From: F1-80-MAGs062 sp046345315
Lineage (GTDB): Bacteria; Planctomycetota; Planctomycetia; Planctomycetales; Planctomycetaceae
Length of the DNA stretch: 64,000 nucleotides
Assembly: GCA_046345315.1 (NCBI GenBank)
Contig: JBKDKA010000154.1
Span: 1-64,000, forward strand
Reading direction: 5' to 3'
Both the position numbers and the translations under genes were made by a program. The notes below the pieces were generated by a model that was not told the DNA's origin, did no database searches, and saw nothing but the letters and a program-made list of their open reading frames with translations. Shown in pieces: positions 35,339-42,957 of the stretch. The stretch's first letter is position 1, and every line of letters starts with the position of its first letter.

Positions 35339-37122
35339 TAGTGGAGCACGATTGCTCGACCCGGTCCGCCGTGACAGTCACGAATTCGGAGTGCCGCGAA
35401 CAGGAAGTATCCGGTCTGCGGAACCTTATCAACGCCGGAAAGAAACTCGATTCCCACCATCTCCCGACTTCCCAGCGCCCAGTAGGTCATGGCTGCATTT
35501 CGAGGATTGACGCCGCCGAGGTCAGGGGCGTCAGTCGCCACACAGCGAATTCCTCGGCCTTTCAGCAGCTTGATGGTATCCGGACTCGGTGCCGGCCAGC
35601 CTTCGGTCTTTCCACCAATCGGATCTGACCACATCCCGAGATCATTCGGAGCTGCTTTCAGAAAACGGTCTACGTGTCCCGTCTGGAAGACCACAATGTC
35701 GCCGGGTTTCAGTCGTCCGGATTTCGTTTCGAATTCTTCCACCATCGCTGGAGTGATCTCCGGTGATGCCGGCCAGTTTGCTTTGTTCGTGCTGCCAATG
35801 AGACCCCTGACGTCAATCACTCGAACAGGACCGCACGTCCATTCCAGAGGCACCTTTTCCGTTGTCATGCTGCTGCGACCCAGGGGACCGAAGCGACGTT
35901 CGTATTCTTCCAGCCAGCCCCGGACTTCCGCGGAGTACTCAGGAGAAACACCTTCCGGTGGAAGAGCGAAAGCTGGCGGAACCAGATGAGTTCCGGCCAT
36001 GGCATCCATCAGATGACCATGGTGCCAGAGATCGAGGTATTCCGAGTAAAGAAAATCAATCTTCAGATATGACTGACGATGGTGCCCGTTGCGAAATCCG
36101 GGATGAGTCAGCGGTAAACCCGCCGTCATCACAGGCGACAGATCAACCGCACGCTTCTGTTTCGCCGATTCAATCAGCTTTGCCGGCAGTTCTCCCCCGA
36201 CAATGGAGAAGGCTCGCCCTTCACTGTACGGTCCGTCCTTGTGTCGCGGCGGCAGCAGACAGTAGAAGGCTCCGGTCGGAGGAATTGCCGCCAGATTCGT
36301 GGCCCCTTCGGTCCAGATCATTCCGTGTCGAAGCCCGGCATAGTGAGTCGGTTCTGCCAGGGTCGGCAGCGGCCCCATACTGGCGCTGTCACAGCCCAGA
36401 TTCATGACTCCCCGCGTCGCCAGAAACTCCATGCATTCAGGCCCCGGATCCGGATATCCGGGAGCGGTTCGGTCCAGAATCTCAGCAATATAACGATGGC
36501 CCATCGGCAGGGGCTGGTAATACTTGTCTGAGTAGTCACTGCGAAACAGGACGACATCTCCGAATCGGACCGGTCGATGCTGCTTCTCGAAGCGTTCCAC
36601 ATGAGACGGCATCACCAGCGGACTCACCCCATTGGGTGCCTGATCCAGCAGATCACGAACGTCGACCACGCAGGCTTCACCGCCGAACTGCCATGCCTCC
36701 GTTTTGTCGGTGAACGCCAGCCCGAGCGGCCCGGACTTTTCGCGTTTGAGATCCGGGCGAGCAACAGAATGCGGCGGGACGTCCAGCTGAGTCCCTGTGT
36801 TGCCGTCGATCAGGAGTGAATCGATGTTGTAGACCGAATCCGGCCCGATCGTTCGCTCATGATTGATCTGAAATCGAGGAAACGGATACGCGGGCCACGT
36901 GCAGGGATACTCCGGCGCGATGAGCAGCGAATGATCCACCCATTTTGATGGTTCAGCCCCATTGGCGCTGGATAAGAAAACTTCAGCGCCGGATAGAATA
37001 AAATGGCACATCCGTCGCGAATCAGAGACCATCAGCGACAGCAGAAAGATGCCAGTCAGACACGCTCGGAACAATCTCCTGAAGCGAGAATGTCGGTTCG
37101 ACCACAGAGAATCATTCTTCAT
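35338..37122 (-). CDS. Exported tandem cyclase-family protein
   Basis: This 594-residue protein has an N-terminal membrane or signal segment (ACLTGIFLLSLMVSD) and two cyclase (kynurenine-formamidase-like) domains of about 250 residues each. That metal-dependent hydrolase family uses HxGTHxDxPxH. The first copy reads NTGTQLDVPPH (108-118), with Asp114 and His118 kept but the first His replaced by Asn and the second by Gln. The second copy, near 373-391, reads MAGTHLVPPAF, with only the GTH histidine kept. The last residues (GRAIVLH) are written by repeat DNA. GGAG lies eight bases before the start. It is 39 bp downstream of the Ldh2-type dehydrogenase gene. Substrate unknown; function may be lost or altered. 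Confidence 0.82.
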   Translation of the reverse strand: MKNDSLWSNRHSRFRRLFRACLTGIFLLSLMVSDSRRMCHFILSGAEVFLSSANGAEPSKWVDHSLLIAPEYPCTWPAYPFPRFQINHERTIGPDSVYNIDSLLIDGNTGTQLDVPPHSVARPDLKREKSGPLGLAFTDKTEAWQFGGEACVVDVRDLLDQAPNGVSPLVMPSHVERFEKQHRPVRFGDVVLFRSDYSDKYYQPLPMGHRYIAEILDRTAPGYPDPGPECMEFLATRGVMNLGCDSASMGPLPTLAEPTHYAGLRHGMIWTEGATNLAAIPPTGAFYCLLPPRHKDGPYSEGRAFSIVGGELPAKLIESAKQKRAVDLSPVMTAGLPLTHPGFRNGHHRQSYLKIDFLYSEYLDLWHHGHLMDAMAGTHLVPPAFALPPEGVSPEYSAEVRGWLEEYERRFGPLGRSSMTTEKVPLEWTCGPVRVIDVRGLIGSTNKANWPASPEITPAMVEEFETKSGRLKPGDIVVFQTGHVDRFLKAAPNDLGMWSDPIGGKTEGWPAPSPDTIKLLKGRGIRCVATDAPDLGGVNPRNAAMTYWALGSREMVGIEFLSGVDKVPQTGYFLFAALRIRDCHGGPGRAIVLH

Positions 37123-37161
37123 CAGGAGTCTCCAGCAGAATGTGTCAGATTTGAAATCAGT

Positions 37162-38217
37162 TCAGGCCGGCAACGATTTCAGCACCAGTTGATAATCGGA
37201 AGCCACGGTTGTCAGTTTCGCGACGACGTCAGCCGGCAGGTCGATCCCGTGAACCTGTGACTTGTGGTATAGAATCCATTCACGCTCACCCGGCAGCAGG
37301 ACTTGCTCAACCCCGTCCGCCGTTGCAGCCCTGTGAATCTCATCAGTCAGTGACTGCAGTCGTTGATGAAATGATGACAGATCGGTCATCGCAGCAACGT
37401 CAACGGCCACGAAAGATGCGTTATGCCATGAGGGTCTTGACGGATCATCGAAGATCCAGCTTCCAACCTGCCATGTCATATTACCCCCCGGAAGAATCGC
37501 CGACAGAATCTCACACCAGAGACCGAAACCATATCCCTTATGACCGGCCATCGGGGCCAGTGAGGCATTCTGTGGATAAAGGCTGCCGTCTGTTGTTGGA
37601 TGACCATCGGGACCGATCAGCCACGTCGGTGGAATTGGTTCTCCACGCTGAAGAGCCGCATAAACCTTGCCGCCGGCGACTGCGGCGGTCGCCATATCGA
37701 GCAGGATCGGATCGCCGGACGCTGTGGGAACTCCGTACGCAATCGGATTGCTGCCCAGCACCGGTCCACGAGAACCCGGAGCAGCAACGCTTGGGATATC
37801 ATTTCCGGTGACCATCGCGATCAGCCCGCTGCGAGCTGCCATCGCCGCGTAGTAACCAGCAGCCCCGATGTGTCCTGTATTTCGGAGACCGACGTAAGCA
37901 ATCCCTGTCGAACGAGCTTTCGCAATGGCGGTGTTCATGGCCATCACACTGCCGATCTGCCCTAGTGCGGACTGACCGTCGACGATCGCCCACCCCGGGC
38001 CTTCCCGTTCAATGACCGGAACTCCCCCGGCTACGTAGCCACCACCACGCAGCTTGTGGAGATAACCGCTGAGAAGCTTTGTACCGTGTGTGAAGACTCC
38101 CATCGCATCTGTCGTCACCAGAGCGTCGGCCGTGATGCGAGCGTCGGCGGCTGATACCCCGGTCTGCATCAGAGCCGATCGACAGAATTCTGTCAGTGAA
38201 TCAATCGAAATCTTCAT
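37162..38217 (-). CDS. Ldh2-family (malate/lactate/ureidoglycolate-type) dehydrogenase
   Basis: This 351-residue cytosolic NAD(P)-dependent oxidoreductase belongs to the Ldh_2 family, which is unrelated to Rossmann malate dehydrogenases. Diagnostic segments are TTDAMGVFTHGTKLLSGYL, NTGHIGAAGYYAAMAARSGLI, APGSRGPVLGSNPIAYGVP, LDMATAAVAGGKVYA, PLAPMAGHKGYGFGL-like NASLAPMAGHKGYG, and the H-containing active-site region. The exact 2-hydroxy-acid substrate cannot be read from sequence. Operon position with the tandem cyclase suggests a shared catabolic route. The start ATG at 38217 has only a weak ribosome binding site. Confidence 0.92.
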   Translation of the reverse strand: MKISIDSLTEFCRSALMQTGVSAADARITADALVTTDAMGVFTHGTKLLSGYLHKLRGGGYVAGGVPVIEREGPGWAIVDGQSALGQIGSVMAMNTAIAKARSTGIAYVGLRNTGHIGAAGYYAAMAARSGLIAMVTGNDIPSVAAPGSRGPVLGSNPIAYGVPTASGDPILLDMATAAVAGGKVYAALQRGEPIPPTWLIGPDGHPTTDGSLYPQNASLAPMAGHKGYGFGLWCEILSAILPGGNMTWQVGSWIFDDPSRPSWHNASFVAVDVAAMTDLSSFHQRLQSLTDEIHRAATADGVEQVLLPGEREWILYHKSQVHGIDLPADVVAKLTTVASDYQLVLKSLPA

Positions 38218-38395
38218 GGTGAGATCAGTCAGGACTCGGGGAATCTATACACGAATCAAGGTCGCCGGATCAGAAGATTAGGGGATCTTTCGCAGAATGA
38301 AAACTCTCGATGCGAGGGCGACGTGTTTCCGGATTCGAGCCATCTCCGTCAATTCGACAGGACGACGCTTTTCATCGCTGACCGATCGCATCAGA

Positions 38396-38436
38396 ATTCC
38401 GCAAGCAGAACTCACATGAGAATTCATGTGCGGAAT
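38396..38436. promoter_or_regulatory. Nested dyad upstream of the coiled-coil/Tsr3-like operon
   Basis: An outer stem ATTCCGCA (38396-38403) and TGCGGAAT (38429-38436) encloses an inner dyad CACATGA-GAAT-TCATGTG (38413-38430) that overlaps it by two bases. The two folds are therefore mutually exclusive at one edge. It ends 17 bp before the start codon, in leader or operator position. Confidence 0.5.
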
Positions 38437-38453
38437 CGTGAGGAATCCATTCG

Positions 38454-38630
38454 ATGACGATGAATAAAAAGCAGAAGAAACAGATCGACGCGCTGAAGAA
38501 TAAGCTGCAGCGACTGCAGCAGTTGCTGAACGCGGCGAGGAAGCAGCCTGATGACCCGAAGGATATTCCGGTGCTCGAAAAGCAGATTGCAGAAATTAAT
38601 GCCGAGATGGAAAAGATCCGCAACGAATGA
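38454..38630 (+). CDS. Small coiled-coil protein, function unknown
   Basis: This 58-residue, highly charged protein begins MTMNKKQKKQIDALKNKLQR and continues with a second helix (VLEKQIAEINAEMEKIRNE). The two parts have heptad-like hydrophobic spacing and are joined by a PDDPKDIP turn, predicting a helical hairpin. GAGGA lies nine bases before the ATG, so it is very likely expressed. The stop codon overlaps the next start as ATGA, implying translational coupling to the Tsr3/DTW-like gene. Similar small basic proteins are common in planctomycetes but uncharacterised. A chaperone or RNA-binding accessory role for its partner would be a guess. Confidence 0.8.
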   Translation: MTMNKKQKKQIDALKNKLQRLQQLLNAARKQPDDPKDIPVLEKQIAEINAEMEKIRNE

Positions 38631-39187
38631 CCAACGCAGGCTGTCGTGACGAATTCCCAGGGCACTCCCTTCCGGTCTTTCCGGACCCGGTCTTTCCGAA
38701 CACTGTCGCACCACATCCACCGACAGTGATTGTGGTGCATCCGCGTGAACGTCGTTCCAAGTGTTCCGTCGAACCACTCCGCGGGAGGGATGGATTCTGC
38801 TTCGTCACGTTCCCGCGTCCGGTCACAGTGGATCTCAGTGGCTACATCCAGCTGGGCATCGGAGGCCCGACGCTTTCCGAACGAGATGCTGATCATGGGC
38901 TTCTGCTGCTGGACGGAACTTGGAAATTGGCCGCTCGAATGGCACCATTCTACAGCCAGGTTCCCGTTCGTACGCTGCCAGCAGTCGCGACTGCCTATCC
39001 ACGACGATCTCAGACGTACGATGATCCGTCGGGAGGGCTCGCAACGATTGAAGCTCTTTATGCCGCTCTCAGAATTCTCCGCCGCCCGGTTCATGGTCTG
39101 CTGGATCATTACCACTGGAAACAGAAATTTCTCGAATACAACGGCTGGCAGGATCTCGATACTGACCAATCGGACGCTCACAGGTGA
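38627..39187 (+). CDS. Tsr3/DTW-superfamily aminocarboxypropyltransferase-like protein
   Basis: This 186-residue protein starts inside the previous stop codon (ATGA). After about 30 proline-rich residues comes VIVVHPRERRSKCSVEPL, then LLLLDGTWKLAARM, which resembles the DTW motif of tRNA-uridine acp-transferases. Next are LPAVATAYPRRSQTYDDP, LATIEALYAALRI and, near the end, HYHWKQKFLEYNGW, which recalls the closing motif of Tsr3, the SAM-dependent enzyme that adds an aminocarboxypropyl group to rRNA in archaea and eukaryotes. I infer an RNA acp-transferase using SAM, in the cytosol. Whether the target is rRNA or tRNA cannot be read from sequence. Confidence 0.65.
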   Translation: MTNAGCRDEFPGHSLPVFPDPVFPNTVAPHPPTVIVVHPRERRSKCSVEPLRGRDGFCFVTFPRPVTVDLSGYIQLGIGGPTLSERDADHGLLLLDGTWKLAARMAPFYSQVPVRTLPAVATAYPRRSQTYDDPSGGLATIEALYAALRILRRPVHGLLDHYHWKQKFLEYNGWQDLDTDQSDAHR

Positions 39188-39271
39188 GACACTGACAGGT
39201 GAGATTGTGATGCATGAGCTCTTGATTCGTGCAACCCAGAATCAAGTGCAGACCAGAGGAGAGACCAGAAC

Positions 39272-40246
39272 GTGACAATATTTCACCCGGGCGTGGCAAT
39301 TCTGAATGAACGAGCCGATCGACTTGTGCAGCAGGCGACTAATAATCGCGATGCGCTCAGGATCGGTGTCAGCGAATCCGACGGTGCCACGCTGCTGGAC
39401 TTTGGAGTCTCCGCGCCCGGTGGAATTCAGGCCGGTCTGCTGCTGGCTCGAATCTGCATGTCTGACCTCGCGGAAATCCGTATCAGTCCAGCCGACGCTC
39501 AGATCCCGGAGCTGCCTCAGGTCTTCGTGCATACCGACCTTCCAATAGAAGCATGTCTGATGAGTCAGTATGCGGGCTGGAAGATTTCACCGGATGGATT
39601 CTTCGCCATGGGGTCGGGACCTATGCGTGCCGCAGCCAGAAAGGAAGCACTCTTCGAAGAGTTCGCTCCGCTTCCGTCGGAGGCTGTGGCGGTCGGCGTC
39701 CTCGAGTCCGGAAGCATGCCGAATGCGGCGGCGATTCAGCAGCTTCAGGAGGGCGTCGGCTCTTCGAGAAAGCTGAGCCTTGCTGTGGCTCCGACGGCAT
39801 CTCAGGCGGGCAACATTCAGGTTGTCGCAAGATCCGTGGAAACTGCGCTGCACAAACTGCACGAGCTGAAGTTCCCTCTGGATGCTCTCTGCAGCGGTTC
39901 CGGTTGTGCTCCTCTTCCGCCGATCGCAAAGAATGATCTGCACGGAATCGGTCGCACCAACGACTCAATTCTTTATGGTGCAACAGTGAATCTCTGGGTG
40001 CGCACGGACGATGAGCTCATCGATGCCATCGGCCCGAAGGTTCCATCGAGCTCTTCGTCGTCTCATGGTCAGACGTTTCTTTCCCTGTTCAAAGCTGCGA
40101 ACTACGATTTTTATGCCCTCGATCCGGCACTGTTCAGTCCGGCAGTTGTCGTCTTTCACAACATGAAGACCGGTCGGACGTTTTCGTTCGGACACCGTGT
40201 GCCAACACTTCTCCGCGAATCATTCGGGCTTGCAGCATCGTCATGA
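39272..40246 (+). CDS. mch: Methenyltetrahydromethanopterin cyclohydrolase
   Basis: This 324-residue enzyme interconverts methenyl- and formyl-tetrahydromethanopterin in the C1 pathway shared by methanogens, methylotrophs and planctomycetes. Family phrases include NERADRLVQQA, GVSAPGGIQAGLLLARICM, QYAGWKI..FFAMGSGPMRAAA, LCSGSGCAPLPPIAKND, IGRTNDSILYGA and ALDPALFSPAVVVFHN. The start is GTG at 39272, preceded by AGGAGAG about ten bases upstream. The next gene overlaps the stop as ATGA. In planctomycetes the pathway probably serves formaldehyde handling. Other pathway genes (fae, fhc, mtd) are not in this window. Confidence 0.96.
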   Translation: MTIFHPGVAILNERADRLVQQATNNRDALRIGVSESDGATLLDFGVSAPGGIQAGLLLARICMSDLAEIRISPADAQIPELPQVFVHTDLPIEACLMSQYAGWKISPDGFFAMGSGPMRAAARKEALFEEFAPLPSEAVAVGVLESGSMPNAAAIQQLQEGVGSSRKLSLAVAPTASQAGNIQVVARSVETALHKLHELKFPLDALCSGSGCAPLPPIAKNDLHGIGRTNDSILYGATVNLWVRTDDELIDAIGPKVPSSSSSSHGQTFLSLFKAANYDFYALDPALFSPAVVVFHNMKTGRTFSFGHRVPTLLRESFGLAASS

Positions 40247-41127
40247 AGATCGGCGTATTCGGAAATCCAGACAGCTGGTACGTCGCGGAACTCTGTCGCA
40301 CCGGCGAGCTGCGCGGTCACACTGTGCATCGGCTTCAGTTTACTGATCTGAACGTTCGCGTTCGAAGCGGCAGTGTCGAAGTCTGCTGCGGAGATCATGA
40401 CCTGATTCAGCTGGATGCTGTGTTCGTCCGTACGATGCCACCGGGAACTCTGGAGCAGGTGGTTGCTCGAATGGACCTGCTGTCCTGCCTGATGGAACAG
40501 GGGATTCCGGTGATCAATTCACCGCGAGCTCTGGAATGTGCGGTCGACAAATATCTGACGACACAGAAGCTTTCCCTCGCCGGGCTGCCGGTTCCCGACA
40601 CGATTGTCTGCGAAAATTCCGAGACCGCGATGCTCGCCTTGGAATCGTTGGGAGGCGACATTGTCATCAAGCCCATCTTCGGTGCGGAAGGTCGAGGCAT
40701 CATGCGAGTCTCCGATCCGGAGCTGGCTCTTCGTGCCTTTCGAACACTTGAACGTCTCGGCGCTGTCATTTACGCACAGCGGTTTCTGAACGGACCGGGA
40801 TTCGACCTCAGACTTCTGCTTCTGGATGGTGAGCTGCTGGGCGCGATGAAGCGCATTCCGCGACCAGGTGATTTTCGAGCGAATATCTCGCAGGCCGGCA
40901 CGGGGGTTCCTCATGAGGCGACGGAGCACGAACTTCAGCTCGCGCAACAGGCGGCCAGTGTCACCGGATGCCGGTTTGCGGGCATCGACCTGATGTATCA
41001 GGCCGACGGACAGCCGGTCATCATTGAAGTGAATGCGGTCCCCGGATGGAAAGGGCTTCAGTCGGTGTGCGGCATCGACGTCCCGGCTCGAGTTTTTCAG
41101 TCCGTTGAAGATTCGTCACGCCGTTGA
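40243..41127 (+). CDS. RimK/MptN-like ATP-grasp ligase
   Basis: This 294-residue ATP-grasp enzyme starts within the mch stop codon. It has a RimK-type N-terminal domain (MKIGVFGNPDSWYVAEL), then AVDKYLTTQKLSLAGLPVPDT, the nucleotide-binding VIKPIFGAEGRGIMRV, the QRFLNGPGFDLRLLLLDGEL strand and the Mg site VIIEVNAVPGWKGLQ. The family ligates amino acids, often glutamate, onto carboxyl groups. Coupling with mch suggests it finishes the methanopterin-type cofactor, like archaeal MptN or the ATP-grasp protein known as OrfY from methylotroph C1 clusters. That assignment is contextual. Confidence 0.85.
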   Translation: MKIGVFGNPDSWYVAELCRTGELRGHTVHRLQFTDLNVRVRSGSVEVCCGDHDLIQLDAVFVRTMPPGTLEQVVARMDLLSCLMEQGIPVINSPRALECAVDKYLTTQKLSLAGLPVPDTIVCENSETAMLALESLGGDIVIKPIFGAEGRGIMRVSDPELALRAFRTLERLGAVIYAQRFLNGPGFDLRLLLLDGELLGAMKRIPRPGDFRANISQAGTGVPHEATEHELQLAQQAASVTGCRFAGIDLMYQADGQPVIIEVNAVPGWKGLQSVCGIDVPARVFQSVEDSSRR

Positions 41128-41169
41128 TGAATGTGAGCGGAATGTCGTCAGACATCCGGTTTCTCCACG

Positions 41170-42957
41170 TCACTTGTCGATGCGGTAGACTTTCCAGTGT
41201 CGACCACTGAAGACGGGTTCTGTTTCGAACGGGCCGAGAATTCGCGTGACAATCAGATTGATTCCTGTTTCGTCATGAACCTGACGGACTTCTGAATTGC
41301 TGAATCGGTTGTCACGTGAACTCTTCAGAGTCCAGTCGTGCAGATACCACAGCCGGCGATTCCATTCGAGAATGCCTCGCGGATCCTGAGGACAGTCCTT
41401 GTAGGTCACGTATTCCGCTCGTTCAGCATACCACTTGAAGTTGAACGATTCTCGCGGTGTGTACACAAGTGCTTCTGAGTCCGTGTGATTGCGAATCCAT
41501 CGGCAGACACTCAGCCAGTCGTCAAACTGCTCGCGATTGTAACCGGATGGCACTTCTTCGCGTTGATACCATGCCACCGCAGGAACGCTCAGGCAGAGGA
41601 TCACCGTAAGCCAGATGGGTACCTGATGAAGGGGTGTGTTTCCTGATTCGGTGGGCGTTGAACTTCCAGCGGAGACGCGGCGGCGGACGATCGACCACAC
41701 CGAGACAATCATCATCGATGTGAGCGCCGGGAGAAATCCATCGATGGCTCGAAATGGATAAAACTTCAGCAGAGCCGCTCGCCACTGCCAGTCCGTCATT
41801 CGTTCTGCCGGGATCGAATGCCAGCCAATCAGAAGCCCGACTGCGGCCAGAAGAATCGATGACACCACGATCCGCACAATATCGCTGTCAGAGCCAGTTG
41901 TCGCCGCGGCTGCATGAGAAGCCGAAGCTCTGCGGGAACGCAGTCGGAGGCAGGCTGTGATCAGAATCAGCAGAACGCCGGTGTAGATCCACGATTCCGC
42001 GGAAAACGTCGATGGATCCAGATGGTGCTTCAGTCGCCAAAAGACCTGAATGTAACCGGCGTAATTCTTGTCAGCGACGGAAAGTGACGGATCAAGAAAC
42101 AGATCTTTCAGCGGCAGCAGTCCGGGCAGAGAGCTAAGAATCAGAAAAATTGTGAAGATCGACCATCGCTGAATACGCCGGGTTCTGTCGCGTTCCGTCG
42201 GTCGAACAACGCCGATCAGTTCTGCAATCCCCAGCGCAACGGCCGTCCATCCTCCGACGACCGGATGAATCGACACGGAAAGCCCGCAGAGCAGAGCTGC
42301 TGTGATCGTGGACCTGGGATTCTGTGTTCTTCGGCATCGAATCCAGTCTGCAACGGCGGCAAACGCCAGTCCCCATGCGGGAACTTTCGATTCGTAACCT
42401 CCGATGATCCATTCGCCTGACAGGCTGCCGATCGAAGACATCAGCAGCCAGAGTGATGCAGCAGCGAGAGAACTTCGCCCTGACAACCCGAGCGCCGTTC
42501 CGAGTCGCTGCCATCCCCATGCCACCGCCAGAAGCGAGACGCAGCGTCCGATCAGTGCCACCCAGTGGAATTCCATCCACAGCGTGAGCGGTCCCGTCAG
42601 AAAGTAGAACCAGTAATGAGGGTTCGAAGAACTCAGAAAGAAATCACCGGCGCACCAGGTCGGATCAGCAAAGTGTCTGGCCTTGCACAGATAGTGAGGC
42701 TCATTGGGGCCAGGTATGGCTGTTCCGACACCAGATAAGATGAAGAACACGGCGGCGATTGCTGCAGTCGTTCCCCAACGATCGCGTGCGGAGTGATTCG
42801 CTTCGGTCACTGCTGTTTCTTCGCGACGATGCTGGATCGGCTGAGCAGCCGACGCTCTGCTTTGCACTGTCGAGTCATTGATCTGGTCTGTTGATTCGTT
42901 CACGTCAGATAAACGGCTCTCAGGATTTCGGAAGTTCAACACAGACCAGTTTTCCAT
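41170..42957 (-). CDS. Polytopic membrane protein, glycosyltransferase-like
   Basis: From the ATG at 42957 the product has 595 residues; a GTG at 42903 would remove the 38-bp overlap with the preceding gene. A polar N-terminal stretch is followed by about ten membrane helices, with long first and last extracytoplasmic parts. GIGTAIPGPNEPHYLCKARHFADP and the final soluble RNHTDSEALVYTPRESFNFKWYAERAEYV resemble DUF6798-type or glycosyltransferase-C-fold proteins. These have an acidic or His-rich first loop and a C-terminal domain, and many use lipid-linked sugars. No catalytic motif can be proven. It overlaps or abuts a PQQ-propeller gene on the same strand. Confidence 0.72.
   Translation of the reverse strand: MENWSVLNFRNPESRLSDVNESTDQINDSTVQSRASAAQPIQHRREETAVTEANHSARDRWGTTAAIAAVFFILSGVGTAIPGPNEPHYLCKARHFADPTWCAGDFFLSSSNPHYWFYFLTGPLTLWMEFHWVALIGRCVSLLAVAWGWQRLGTALGLSGRSSLAAASLWLLMSSIGSLSGEWIIGGYESKVPAWGLAFAAVADWIRCRRTQNPRSTITAALLCGLSVSIHPVVGGWTAVALGIAELIGVVRPTERDRTRRIQRWSIFTIFLILSSLPGLLPLKDLFLDPSLSVADKNYAGYIQVFWRLKHHLDPSTFSAESWIYTGVLLILITACLRLRSRRASASHAAAATTGSDSDIVRIVVSSILLAAVGLLIGWHSIPAERMTDWQWRAALLKFYPFRAIDGFLPALTSMMIVSVWSIVRRRVSAGSSTPTESGNTPLHQVPIWLTVILCLSVPAVAWYQREEVPSGYNREQFDDWLSVCRWIRNHTDSEALVYTPRESFNFKWYAERAEYVTYKDCPQDPRGILEWNRRLWYLHDWTLKSSRDNRFSNSEVRQVHDETGINLIVTRILGPFETEPVFSGRHWKVYRIDK

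Noticed and set aside
38372..39181. 269-codon minus-strand frame opposite the coiled-coil and Tsr3-like genes
   Set aside because: Its Ser/Cys/Phe-rich stretches are the reverse complement of Lys/Gln-rich helices. The plus strand has good start sites and family motifs.
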